Assembly: GCF_036320965.1 (NCBI RefSeq)
Contig: NC_092234.1
Span: 40,428,505-40,492,504, forward strand
Length of the DNA: 64,000 nucleotides
Reading direction: 5' to 3'
From: Panulirus ornatus
Lineage: Eukaryota > Arthropoda > Malacostraca > Decapoda > Palinuridae
Below, in pieces: positions 1-10,490 of the stretch. Each line of letters opens with the position of its first letter. The stretch's first letter is position 1. The notes under the pieces are model-generated. The model had not been told where the DNA came from and made no database searches. It saw only the letters and a program-made list of their open reading frames with translations. Made by a program: the position numbers and the translations under genes.

Positions 1-166
1 CGGGACCAGAGGGACGAAGGAGGACGGGGCTAGCGGCGGAGGGCCAGGCAGGCTGCTGATCCACTACAGCCAGACGGACGGAGACCCGCTCACACTCTCC
101 TCCTGACGGCGGCGGTGAAGGACGGAGGCGGGAGAGGTGCGCCGCTCAGGGGAGGTGTCTCACCTC
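1..166. other. GC-rich flank, no gene recognised
   Basis: GC-rich sequence before the first array. Reading frames here simply run into the downstream minisatellite, and I see no splice-bounded exon or known motif. Confidence 0.5.
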
Positions 167-912
167 ACTTGTGTGGCCACCAGTCACTCAGGAGGGGATG
201 TGTGGCCACCAGTCACTCAGGAGGGGATGTGTGGCCACCAGTCACTCAGGAGGGGATGTGTGGCCACCAGTCAGTTAGGAGGGGATGTGTGGCCACCAGT
301 CACTCAGGAGGGGAAGTGTGGCCACCAGTCACTCAGGAGGGGATGTGTGGCCACCAGTCACTCAGGAGGGGATGTGTGGCCACCAGTCACTCAGGAGGGG
401 ATGTGTGGCCACCAGTCACTCAGGAGGGGATGTGTGGCCACCAGTCACTCAGGAGGGGATGTGTGGCCACCAGTCACTCAGGAGGGGATGTGTGGCCACC
501 AGTCACTCAGGAGGGGAAGTGTGGCCACCAGTCACTCAGGAGGGGATGTGTGGCCACCAGTCACTCAGGAGGGGATGTGTGGCCACCAGTCACTCAGGAG
601 GGGATGTGTGGCCACCAGTCACTCAGGAGGGGATGTGTGGCCACCAGTCACTCAGGAGGGGATGTGTGGCCACCAGTCACTCAGGAGGGGATGTGTGGCC
701 ACCAGTCACTCAGGAGGGGATGTGTGGCCACCAGTCACTCAGGAGGGGATGTGTGGCCACCAGTCACTCAGGAGGGGATGTGTGGCCACCAGTCACTCAG
801 GAGGGGATGTGTGGCCACCAGTCACTCAGGAGGGGAAGTGTGGCCACCAGTCACTCAGGAGGGGATGTGTGGCCACCAGTCACTCAGAAGGGGAAGTGTG
901 GCCACCAGTCAG
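167..912 (+). repeat. 29-bp minisatellite, about 25 copies
   Basis: Head-to-tail array whose unit contains the core TGTGTGGCCACCAGTCACTC followed by AGGAGGGGA. Units are almost identical; a few read GAAGTGTGG in place of GATGTGTGG. Because 29 is not a multiple of 3 and the unit has no stop in any forward frame, three overlapping frames stay open and give a 29-residue periodic peptide. That is a by-product of the repeat, not a gene. Confidence 0.95.
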
Positions 913-1025
913 TCGTGGGAGACCCTGAGTGGAGCATGTGAGGGTGAGCGCGGCAGGAGTGGTGGGTAGCGAGGTGATGACGTCTCCTGGTGACGGCGGT
1001 CACCTCTGATGTTGTCATGAACCAG

Positions 1026-1494
1026 CCAGGTCCTGCAGCGGCCTGCTACCCCCCGGGTCCTGCCCCTGCCTGCTACCCCCGGGTCCTGCCCCAGCCTGCT
1101 ACCCCCGGGTCCTGCCCCAGCCTGCTACCCCCCAGGTCCTGCCCCAGCCTGCTAACCCCCGGGTCCTGCCCCAGCCTGCTACCCCCGGGTCCTGCAGCGG
1201 CCTGCTACCCCCCGGGTCCTGCAGCAACCTGCTACCCCATGTCCTGCAGCAGCCTGCTACCCCCGGGTCCTGCCCCAGCCTGCTACCCCCCGGGTCCTGC
1301 CTGCTACCCCCCGGGTCCTGCCCCAGCCTGCTACCCCCCAGGTCCTGCCCCAGCCTACCCCAGGTCCTGCAGCAGCCTGCTACCCCCCAGGTCCTGCCCC
1401 AGCCTACCCCCAGGTCCTGCAGCAGCCTGCTACCCCCCAGGTCCTGCCCCAGCCTACCCCCAGGTCCTGCAGCAGCCTGCTACCCCCCCCCCCG
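1026..1494 (+). repeat. 26-27 bp C-rich minisatellite, about 17 copies
   Basis: Core CCTGCTACCCCCCGGGTCCT followed by GCCCCAG or GCAGCAG. Copies differ in the length of the C run and in the two alternative endings. It ends in a C homopolymer near 1483-1494. Confidence 0.92.
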
Positions 1495-1738
1495 GTGCAG
1501 GCCACAATGTCTGGGTGTCAGTAACATGGGGGGTGGGGGGGCGATTACCATCTTTTTTCTCATTTTTTATGTAATTTTCTAGTATTTTTTCGGTTGAGAT
1601 GGCCGCTTGCGGCGCTCATATTGGTCATTCCCGCAGTTTAGATTGCTGCCGCAGCTAATGTGTTTTGCTTCTTCTTTGCTGTGTTAATGTGTGTACCTGG
1701 CGAGTGAACAACCTTCTCTCTCATTGGAATGGCAGGAC

Positions 1739-1845
1739 CAGCCTGGGGGTTGTGATGGTGCCGGTCCAGCTGGACCAGGCTGGAGGTTGTGATGGTGCCG
1801 GTCCAGCTGGACCAGGCTGGGGGGTTGTGATGGTGCCGGTCCAGC
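1739..1845 (+). repeat. 37-38 bp tandem repeat, three copies
   Basis: Three near-identical copies around the core GGTTGTGATGGTGCCGGTCC. Each junction carries the perfect 14-bp palindrome GGTCCAGCTGGACC (first at 1763-1776). Confidence 0.85.
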
Positions 1846-1957
1846 AGGGGACGCGTCATGTGGACCGCTCGGGCAGGTGGCTGGCTAGCACACCGCCTCC
1901 TCCAGGCAAACTTTCTAATGCAGGAAGTAATTATGAACAAATGGACTTGATATCACC

Positions 1958-1964
<7 letters not shown>

Positions 1965-2038
<74 letters not shown>

Positions 2039-2085
2039 TTCTCGTGTTACGCCTGTGTTAGGTGTTGGTGTTTGTGTTACATACG

Positions 2086-2149
<64 letters not shown>
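1965..2149 (+). repeat. (CT)n and (TG)n microsatellites
   Basis: Uninterrupted (CT)n at 1965-2032 and (TG)n at 2087-2149, separated by about 55 bp of unique sequence. Confidence 0.97.
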
Positions 2150-2150
<1 letters not shown>

Positions 2151-2167
2151 TTTCGTAGGCGCCTGAT

Positions 2168-2525
2168 ATGTGGGCGGCGGACTGGATGGGTGTTGGGCGG
2201 CGGACTGGGCAGGTGTTGGGCGGCGGTCTGGGCGGGTGTTGGGAGGCGGACTGGGCGGGTGTTGGGGGGCGGACTGGGCGGGTGTTGGGCGGCGAAGTGG
2301 GTGGGTGTTGGGCAGCGGACTGGGCGGGTGTTGGGCGGAGGACCGGGCGGGTGTTGGGCGGCGGACCGGGCGGGTGTTGGGCAGCGGACTGGGCGGGTGT
2401 TGAGCAGCGAACTGGGCGGGTGTTGGGCGGCGGACCGGGCGGGTGTTGGGCAGCGGACTGGGCGGGTGTTGAGCAGCGAACTGGGCGGGTGTTGGGCGGC
2501 GGACCGGGCGGGTGTTGGGCGGCAG
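2168..2525 (+). repeat. 23-bp G-rich minisatellite, about 15 copies
   Basis: Core GGCGGACTGGGCGGGTGTTG. Variation is mainly GGCGG/GGCAG and ACTGG/ACCGG. From about 2385 a 69-bp block of three variant units (including TTGAGCAGCGAAC) recurs, an early higher-order pattern. Confidence 0.93.
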
Positions 2526-2590
2526 GATCTAACACCACTCAAGGGCCCCCGCTGAGCCGCCCCTCCTGCCGTTCCAGGAACCCGTCGTAA

Positions 2591-2711
2591 CCCCCCCCCC
2601 CCCCCGCCACTCCTGACGGAGGGAGGGTGAGGACTGGGGCAGGCAGGTGGCGCTGCTCCTCACCAGACCTGTGGAGGGCGTGCAACACTGCCCTGTGACG
2701 TCACTTATTAC

Positions 2712-2770
<59 letters not shown>

Positions 2771-3036
2771 GTCGCCACACCTGATGGCCATGATGGGGGG
2801 GGGGGAGGTGGATGTCCCCCAGCACACTGGTCCAGTAGTGGGGGAGGAGGGGAGGGGGTGGCTGTCACTGGCAGGAGGGGGGGGGGGGGCGCTACGCCCT
2901 TAGGGTAGGGGAAGACTGGGGGAAGGGATGGGGGTGTCAGTGATGGGTGATGGTACAGACGGCAGCTGCCACTGATGATGGTGATGGTGATGGTGATGGG
3001 CAGTTCCGCTGCTGCTGCTCTTCTCCTTTTCATCAG

Positions 3037-3077
<41 letters not shown>

Positions 3078-3080
3078 GGT
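2591..3080. repeat. Microsatellite cluster: poly-C, (TG)n, (GGTGAT)n, (TTG)n
   Basis: Poly-C at 2591-2605, (TG)n at 2714-2768, G runs near 2797-2806 and 2878-2889, GATGGT repeats near 2974-2998, and (TTG)n at 3036-3079. The sequence between them shows no gene. Confidence 0.93.
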
Positions 3081-3294
3081 TATGAGGCAGCACTGTGGGC
3101 TGGACCGCCGCCAGGTTGTAACTTCTCTCATGTTTTCCAACACTTGAATTTTCTGATTTTTATTTCCATGTCCCATACTGCGTCCCACACTATGTCCCAT
3201 ATTTGTCCCAATATCTTCCCATCAGGCTTGCAGTATGTCCCCACACCGTCCCACTGTGTCCACATGCACACTCCTAGTGTGTTTCCAATACAGT

Positions 3295-4243
3295 TCCAGT
3301 ATGTCTTCATACACAGTTCCAGTATGTCTTCATACACAGTTCCAGTATGTCTTCATACACAGTTCCAGTATATACACAGTTCCAGTATATACACAGTTCC
3401 AGTATGTCTTCACACAGTTCCAGTATGTCTTCATACAGAGTTCCAGTATGTCTTCACACACAGTTCCAGTATGTCTTCATACACAGTTCCAGTATGTCTT
3501 CACACACAGTTCCAGTATGTCTTCATACACAGTTCCAGTATGTCTTCACACACAGTTCCAGTATGTCTTCATACACAGTTCCAGTATGTCTTCATACACA
3601 GTTCCAGTATGTCTTCATACACAATTCCAGTATATACACAGTTCCAGTATGTCTTCACACACAGTTCCAGTATGTCTTCATACACAGTTCCAGTATGTCT
3701 TCACACACAGTTCCAGTATGTCTTCATACACAGTTCCAGTATGTCTTCATACACAGTTCCAGTATGTCTTCACACACAGTTCCAGTATGTCTTCATATAC
3801 AGTTCCAGTATGTCTTCACACACAGTTCCAGTATGTCTTCATACACAGTTCCAGTATGTCTTCACACACAGTTCCAGTATGTCTTCATACACAGTTCCAG
3901 TATGTCTTCACACACAGTTCCAGTATGTCTTCATACACAGTTCCAGTATGTCTTCACACACAGTTCCAGTATGTCTTCATACACAGTTCCAGTATGTCTT
4001 CACACACAGTTCCAGTATGTCTTCATACACAGTTCCAGTATGTCTTCACACACAGTTCCAGTATGTCTTCATACACAGTTCCAGTATGTCTTCATACACA
4101 GTTCCAGTATGTCTTCACACACAGTTCCAGTATGTCTTCACACACAGTTCCAGTATGTCTTCATACACAGTTCCAGTATGTCTTCATACACAATTCCAGT
4201 ATATACACAGTTCCAGTATGTCTTCACACACAGTTCCAGTATG
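3295..4243 (+). repeat. 23-bp minisatellite, about 41 copies, with 46-bp dimers
   Basis: Core CAGTTCCAGTATGTCTTCA followed by TACA or CACA. The TACA and CACA versions alternate through much of the array, giving a 46-bp higher-order repeat. A shortened unit (CAGTATATACACAGTTC) occurs near 3370-3395, 3630 and 4195. All three forward frames stay open for over 300 codons only because the unit lacks stops. Confidence 0.95.
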
Positions 4244-4344
4244 TCGGGGGCCACACGTGTGTCCATACAGCCAGGAGGCACCAGCTGTGCCAGCTAGACG
4301 AGTGCCACCTAAGATATTCATCACATATGATCCACTCACATGTC

Positions 4345-4346
<2 letters not shown>

Positions 4347-4386
<40 letters not shown>
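4347..4386 (+). repeat. (GT)n microsatellite
   Basis: About 20 uninterrupted GT dinucleotides just after the 23-bp array. Confidence 0.97.
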
Positions 4387-4387
<1 letters not shown>

Positions 4388-4497
4388 TGCATCATAATTA
4401 TTCATGACTATTATATTACAAGATAACTGCAGACACAGTTCTCACAAACGTTACAAAATAAAAGTATTACATTTGGTAGAAAACTGAAGAATGTTAG

Positions 4498-4700
4498 TAT
4501 GACTGTATGATGTACACACGCACACACCTGTGACTGTATGATGTACACACACATACACACACCTGTGACTGTATGATGTACACGTACACACACTCCTGGC
4601 TGTATGATGTACACACACACACCTGACTGTATGATGTACACAAACACACACCTGACTGTATGATGTACACACACACACACACCTGACTGTATGCTGTACA
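4498..4700 (+). repeat. 25-33 bp minisatellite, seven copies
   Basis: Seven occurrences of CTGTATGATGTAC (the last as CTGTATGCTGTAC) separated by variable CA-rich stretches, so the unit length varies with an embedded microsatellite. A pair of GGTACAGTGTACC-like inverted motifs follows at 4709-4755. Confidence 0.85.
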
Positions 4701-5026
4701 CAATGACAGGTACAGTGTACCCCGGGCTGCAGTACACAGGTACAGTGTACCATGTACGGTGCGGGTGGGTCGATGGTGGTGTACCTCCCATGGTGGACTC
4801 TATATATACGGTTATCATGGTGGGTCACTTATCTCCCTGGGGCGAAGAGCACAGGTCCCAGGTGGGAGAGACGCACACCCCCGGGTTATATACCCCCGGG
4901 GGGAGCACAGGGCTTACTGGACCATCCTGGGGGTCAGGTGGTCTCCGTCTGGGCGTACCGGGGCTCATGACGCCATGCTCTCGTCCTGCCGTCACCCCTA
5001 ACCCTACCCCAGGGGGTCTTCCTCAG

Positions 5027-5752
5027 CCCCAGGGTCTCTACCTCTGTCCCAGGGTCTCTACCTCTGCCCCAGGGGTCTCTACCTCTGCTCCAGCGTCTCT
5101 ACCTCTGCTCCAGGGTCTCTACCTCTGCTCCGGGGTCTCTACCTCTGCTCCGGGGTCTCTACCTCTACTCCGGGGTCTCTACCTCTGCCCCAGGGGGTCT
5201 TCCTCTGCCCCAGGGTCTCTACCTCTGCTCCAGGGTCTCTACCTCTGCTCCAGGGTCTCTACCTCTGCTCCGGGGTCTCTACCTCTACTCCGGGGTCTCT
5301 ACCTCTGCCCCAGGGGGTCCTCCTCTGCCCCAGGGTCTCTACCTCTGCTCCAGCGTCTCTACCTCTGCTCCAGGGTCTCTACCTCTGCTCCGGGGTCTCT
5401 ACCTCTACTCCGGGGTCTCTACCTCTGCCCCAGGGGGTCTTCCTCTGCCCCAGGGTCTCTACCTCTGCTCCAGGGTCTCTACCTCTGCTCCAGGGTCTCT
5501 ACCTCTGCTCCGGGGTCTCTACCTCTACTCCGGGGTCTCTACCTCTGCCCCAGGGGGTCCTCCTCTGCCCCAGGGTCTCTACCTCTGCTCCAGCGTCTCT
5601 ACCTCTGCTCCAGGGTCTCTACCTCTGCTCCGGGGTCTCTACCTCTACTCCGGGGTCTCTACCTCTGCCCCAGGGGGTCTTCCTCTGCCCCAGGGTCTCT
5701 ACCTCTGCTCCAGGGTCTCTGCCTCTGCTCCAGGGTCTCTGCCTCTTCTCCT
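5027..5752 (+). repeat. 20-bp minisatellite with 120- and 240-bp higher-order periods
   Basis: Core GGTCTCTACCTCTGCTCCAG. A six-unit block with ACCTCTACTCCGGGG and the longer CAGGGGGTCTTCC variant repeats every 120 bp (5161, 5281, 5401, 5521, 5641). Two diagnostic differences (GGTCTTCC versus GGTCCTCC, CAGGGT versus CAGCGT) alternate between successive 120-bp blocks, so the real higher-order period is 240 bp. Confidence 0.94.
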
Positions 5753-5876
5753 ATCCTGAGGGCACCGCTCACCTCCCTGCCCTCCGCCTGACCCTCATCC
5801 ACTTCTCAGCAAATCCTGTAAGATCCGTCTTGACTGGTCGTGGCTGAGGCTCAGCGTCCTTGATCAGGTCCCTGGA

Positions 5877-6018
5877 CGGTGGTGGGGGAGCCACACGGGC
5901 GGTGGTGGGGGAGCCACACGGGCGGTGGTGGGGGAGCCACACGGGCGGTGGTGGGGGAGCCACACGGGCGGTGGTGGGGGAGCTACACGGGCGGTGGTGG
6001 GGGAGCCACACGGGCGGT
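5877..6018 (+). repeat. 23-bp minisatellite, six copies
   Basis: Core GGTGGTGGGGGAGCCACACG followed by GGC; one copy has AGCTACAC. Confidence 0.9.
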
Positions 6019-6166
6019 GAGTAGGCTGCAGCAGGTCCCCGGGCGGTGGTGGGGTGTGGAGCCGTTAATGGCTGGGGATGGAGGAAGTCAACCGCACACA
6101 TTAGCCACATGAAGGATCCTCACCACCTCAAAGGAAAATCTTGTGGGGTCGTGTGGCCTGTCATCT

Positions 6167-6413
6167 GCTGACTCACATCCTCCCCTGCAGCAGGGACCCC
6201 CAGGGACTCGCATACTCCCCTGCAGCACGGACCCCCAGGGACTCGCATCCTCCCCTGCAGCACGGACCCCCAGGGACTCGCATCCTCCCCTGCAGCACGG
6301 ACCCCCAGGGACTCGCATCCTCCCCTGCAGCACGGACCCCCAGGGACTCGCATCCTCCCCTGCAGCACGGACCCCCAGGGACTCGCATCCTCCCCTGCTG
6401 CAGGGACCCCCGG
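6167..6413 (+). repeat. 35-bp minisatellite, seven copies
   Basis: Core CAGGGACTCGCATCCTCCCC followed by a TGCAGCACGGACCCC-like tail. The start positions of CAGGGACTCG step by 35 bp (6201, 6236, 6271). Confidence 0.92.
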
Positions 6414-7340
6414 GGACGGATCATGAGGGAACCAGGGTCGTGAAGGCCCTCGCTACACCTGCAGTGGTGGCAGGGTCGTCATCCTGTACTGGCCTGAGCG
6501 TAGCTGGCGAGGCTGGGTGGTGTTACGTCGCATCGCACGGCAAGCTGACCCACTACACCCGTGACCCAGGTCTCCTCCTCCTCGGCACATTCACTGACTC
6601 ACCTGCAGGTGGCGACTGTGGTGTGGCTAATGGTCCTCACATTTCAGGGTCTTGGTAAGTAACTGATCCAGCTAGAGTGCAGTTCAGACGTTGCAGGTTC
6701 CTGGAGTGTTGGCCTCCTGCAGTACCACGCCATGTCAAGGTATGACTGTACGACGCTGGAGGTAGATGGCGACTGGTTACGTCCGAACTTGGACTGTGAG
6801 GAACTGTATGTGTGGCGAAGTGACGTCATCAAACCAATCCTTCGGTTTGGTTCTTTTCGTCACTGGATTTTCCCTCAGGTCTTTCTGTACACCGTGCCAG
6901 TGTGTGTCTCTGCCTCACATGGCAGAGGGAAATATCTTCGACAGATGAAAGCATGTCTCTCTGTACTGACCTGAGAGTCAGTGTTAGCACGACTTTATAT
7001 ACTCACACCGTCCTACTGACACCTGACCAGCTCGTTGCCTGGTCTTGGTTCCCTCATATTCTTATTCCGATTTCTCATGTCGTACTACTGTCATTACGAG
7101 CAATAAGATGACTGGAAAGGGCGCTGCACAAAACTTAAGCTTCTGTAGTTGGTGACTTAGAGAGGTGTGGGGATGGAGGCAGCAGTGACTGGCTGGGTGT
7201 CGTCCGTCTTAACTGTTGTAGTGACGTACTGAGGTGATGAGGCTGACCTGGGCCCAAGTGACCCAGGACCTGGCGGCAGGGAGTGACTCTTCCCCTCAGT
7301 GAGGAACTATGCAAATATATCCCCTCGATCCACAACGTCC
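6414..7340. other. Unique stretch, no gene supported
   Basis: About 0.9 kb without obvious tandem repeats. A frame from about 6430 to 6656 is open and followed by a donor-like GGTAAGT at 6653, but codon use is not convincing and I recognise no domain. No other frame is long. I would leave it unannotated. Confidence 0.4.
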
Positions 7341-7344
7341 CGAC

Positions 7345-7722
7345 CCTTGAGCACGACGCTACGACCCAAGGTATAATGGGACGCCCTTTGACCTAACACT
7401 TAAGGCTCAGATGAAAACCCAGGCCAACCCACCCAGAGGTCGCACCCTCGTCCTCAAGCGTCATGCCTTCGTGCTCAAGGGTCGTATCGTCGTGCTCAAG
7501 GGTCGTACCGTCGTGCTCAAGCGTCGTACCGTCGTGCTCAAGCGTCGTACCATCGTGCTCAAGGGTCGTACCGTCGTGCTCAAGGGTCGTACCGTTGTTC
7601 TCAAGGGTCGTATCGTCGTGCTCAAGGGTCGTATCGTCGTGATGAAGGGTCGTACCATCGTGTTTAAGGGTCGTACCGTCGTGTTTAAGGGTCGTACCGT
7701 CGTGTTTAAGGGATTGTTCATC
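7345..7722 (+). repeat. Dispersed 21-mer repeat, locus 1 (head plus array)
   Basis: The array at 7431-7716 has about 13 copies of a 21-bp unit with the core GGGTCGTACCGTCGTGCTCA. It is preceded by a head-like sequence (TACGACCCAAGG, CCCTTTGACCTAACACTTAA) resembling the sequence before the same repeat at 20.1, 41.1 and 50.0 kb. The unit is 7 codons and open on both strands (VLKGRTV forward, NTTVRPL reverse), so open frames here are not evidence of protein. Confidence 0.88.
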
Positions 7723-7798
7723 TAGTAAACGGAGAACATCAACAGATCCACGTTACTGAGTGAGAAACTGCCAGACTCCTTCCTTACTCCCAGTGACG

Positions 7799-8086
7799 TG
7801 ACTGCCCCGACCATCACTCAGGGTGGGTGTGTAGGTAAACTCACTGCCCGACCATCACTCTGGGTGGGTGTGTAGGTAAACTCACTGCCCGACCATCACT
7901 CTGGGTGGGTGTGTAGGTAAACTCACTGCCCGACCATCACTCAGGGTGGGTGTGTAGGTAAACTCACTGCCCGACCATCACTCAGGGTGGGTGTGTAGGT
8001 AAACTCACTGCCCGACCATCACTCAGGGTGGGTGTGTAGGTAAACTCACTGCCCGACCATCACTCTGGGTGGGTGTGTAGGTAAAC
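7799..8086 (+). repeat. 41-bp minisatellite, seven copies
   Basis: Core GCCCGACCATCACTCTGGGT followed by GGGTGTGTAGGTAAACTCACT. The variants CACTCAG and CACTCTG are interspersed. Confidence 0.93.
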
Positions 8087-8499
8087 TTATGATTAATAAA
8101 AGAGTATAGGGCTGTATGATACCCGTCCTGCTGCGCGTGATTATATAGACATCGAGCAGGGAGATTATACAGGTGAGTAACAGAATCATCCAGCCTGCTT
8201 TGGCTCAGGCCAAAAATATGAGAGGCAAATATTAGCTTGCGTCACACCGGTGATCAGGGGACGAGGGCAGGTAGATGTAAGTCTCCTGCGGTTTACCTCA
8301 CACACTTGGGTAAAACATCTTGTAAATTACCCGCCCCAGGGTCAGGTGGAGCGTAGGTGGAGGAGACGTAATTAGGCTGGCAGTTGGAGCGGTTCCGGAG
8401 CCAGACCAGCCAGGGAATGAGACGATGGTGGGTGAAGTATGGAACTCCTGGCCGTCAGTAGGTGGATACAGATGACACCGTGCTGTACTGGGAGGCAGG
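8087..8499. other. Unique spacer
   Basis: No tandem repeat, exon-like frame or recognisable element, apart from the transition into the LINE-D remnant. Confidence 0.4.
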
Positions 8500-8965
8500 T
8501 TTAACACCCGTAGGGCGGCATCACTTCAACGTTCGCTACCATCATCCAAATCGTAGATCTATGTTTGCTGGTTGTAATGACGATGTCCTCATTCATTGTG
8601 TTCCATTCATCCAACACTACTGTGATGGAAAAGTATTCATTTACGTATTTTTTTGGACACGATTGTTGTTTAATTTCATGATACATGTCCTCTGGTTGCT
8701 CTATCCCTACATCTCTCGAAGGACTGTTCACTGTCCACGTCATCGACTTGTTTTAGATACTTGAAGGTTGTGATCAAGTCACCCCTCACTCTTCACTTTT
8801 CCATGACGGGCAAATTCAGAGATTTTATCCTTTCCAAATAACTTAGCTCCCTCAGTTTGGGTACCATCTTTGTCGCCCTCCTTTAGACCATCTGTATGTG
8901 TGGTGTCGTAGTCACCAGCTGAGGTAGATGATAAGTGGTCTACAGTTGCTCTAACAAAATAGCGA
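8500..8965 (-). mobile_element. LINE-D (CR1-like) 3' fragment, degenerate
   Basis: Antisense remnant of the C-terminal reverse-transcriptase region of a CR1-like LINE. On the minus strand, the block coding for the 'RRxRxDLITxFK' region lies at 8763-8800. It is identical over about 30 bp (AGTGAGGGGTGACTTGATCA) to the plus-strand copy at 27.87 kb. Further on, pieces reading VLDEWNTMNEDIV match the family's 'VVNEWNxLPxxVV' block. Several frameshifts and stops make it dead. Family assignment rests on recalled motifs. Confidence 0.6.
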
Positions 8966-8999
8966 CATCAACACTGACATGATACATGGGGGGGGGGGG

Positions 9000-9960
9000 G
9001 GGTTATGGAGGGCCTGGTGTTGGTGCTGTGTGTCTGGTGAATGCCTGGTGAAGTCTTTGAGGGTCTTCACCCTGACAGCCCGGGCTGGGCTCAAGCTGCT
9101 GGGTTGGGTGGTTGGTGGAGCAAGGTGTTGGAAGCCGCAGCCAGACTGAGGCAGGCCCCCAGAGCCTGGCTGGTGTGGTACACTTTGTAGGTAGTTGTCC
9201 AGTGCAGTCTTGACCTTGTCTACCGTGCAGCATCCCAGGCTGTTTCTGACGGTAGATGGCGGCCAGGAGGTATTGAAGAGTCTTGGGCCCCGCCCGCAGG
9301 TTTAAGGTCTTCTCTCTTCCTGCGCATATGGCACCTTTGGATTTAAGAGGCAGGATTTATACAGTCTTCCGTACATGTCATGCCAGTAGGTGGTCATTTC
9401 CGTTTGCGAGTTGGGAACCACACCTTCCAGGATGTTCCAGGTATACATGATGATGCACCTCTCCCGTCTGCGCTCCAGGGAGTAAAGCCTCAGAGATTTC
9501 AGCCGTTCCCAGTAATCTAGTTCCTGTACCACATTAATATAGGCTGTGAAAGATGGCTGTACACTTTCTAATTCCGAAGTTTTGCCTGCCTCGTAGGGTG
9601 ATGTCAGAAGATAGCAATATTCTACTCGTGAAAGACTAAATTGCTTGAAAAGTATCACCATTGGTTTTTCTTCCCTTTTCTTGAAGGTCAGCAGGATCCA
9701 GCCTGCCATCCTTCTGCATAAAGCAACCGTTGTTTTGTTGTGTTCGCTGAAGGTTAGGTCGCTTGACGTTATTACTCCGAGGTCTTCCACATTATTCAAC
9801 CGAGTCTGTCCGTCCGTTATTCTGCGTTGTTTTTAATTTCTTCTCATACCAGAGAAGTTGGACCAGTTTAAGACTTTGGTTATGTCATGTTGCAGCCTTC
9901 TGCATCTACTACTGACGTGACGCTCATACTTATCATCTGCAGAAGGCGACAATGGTGGTG
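9000..9960 (-). mobile_element. LINE-B reverse transcriptase C-terminal fragment
   Basis: Minus-strand remnant of a non-LTR reverse transcriptase. The longest frame (9302-9799, 165 residues) reads NVEDLGVITSSDLTFSEH, then RRMAGWILLTFKKR, SRVEYCYLL, YWERLKSLRLYSLERRRER and YTWNILEGVVPN. This order is that of the region after the catalytic block in decapod LINEs. Upstream, near 9932-9945, SADD stands where [FY]ADD would be. Downstream at 9003-9300 the frame breaks, but pieces of the C terminus continue. It lacks the endonuclease and most of the RT domain. A second copy lies at 35.9 kb on the other strand. Confidence 0.78.
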
Positions 9961-10039
9961 GCGAAGGTTCAGGACCTGGTGCAGTGTGGTGTGGTGATGG
10001 AGGGCGTGGTGGTGGTGGTGATGGGACGCCTGATGTGGT

Positions 10040-10236
10040 TGGTATGTGGAAGATGGGAGGACGTGGAGGTGCAGGATTAGGGCGTGGAGGAGGGGAAGGC
10101 GTGGAGGTGCAGGCTCAGGGCGTGGAGGAAGGGAAGGCGTGGAGGTTCAGGCAGATGGCGTGGAGGAGAGGAAGGCGTGGAAGTGCAGGCTGAGGGCGTG
10201 GAGGAGGGGAAGGCGTGGAGGTGCATATTCATAGCA
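10040..10236 (+). repeat. 38-bp G-rich minisatellite, five copies
   Basis: Core GCGTGGAGGAGGGGAAGGCG followed by TGGAGGTGCAGG. Last bases of the unit vary (CTCAGG, CAGATG, CTGAGG). Confidence 0.88.
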
Positions 10237-10325
10237 TCTCTCGTGCAGCACTTCAGCCCCGGGCCCCTCCACCACGCACCAGTGCCACACCAACCATGTT
10301 GCTGGCACTGGTGAGACCTCCCCTG

Positions 10326-10328
<3 letters not shown>

Positions 10329-10392
<64 letters not shown>
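10329..10392 (+). repeat. (CA)n microsatellite
   Basis: About 32 uninterrupted CA dinucleotides. Confidence 0.97.
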
Positions 10393-10394
<2 letters not shown>

Positions 10395-10490
10395 ACACAG
10401 GTTGTCAGGCAGACAGGAGGGAGGACGAGTCATGTCAATCATCTGAACATAACGAATGACCACAACCTGACCACTTGAGTGTCTTTAGCT

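Noticed and set aside
115..969. Long plus-strand frames rich in GHQS/ATSHSGG
   Set aside because: They are translations of the 29-bp minisatellite in three frames at once; no start context, splice site or codon signal.
3144..4407. 417-codon frame rich in Ser/Tyr/Val/Cys
   Set aside because: All three frames are open across the 23-bp array, so openness is due to the stop-free unit.
6430..6660. Possible exon ending in a GGTAAGT donor
   Set aside because: Two frames are equally open, codon use is mixed and no domain is recognisable.
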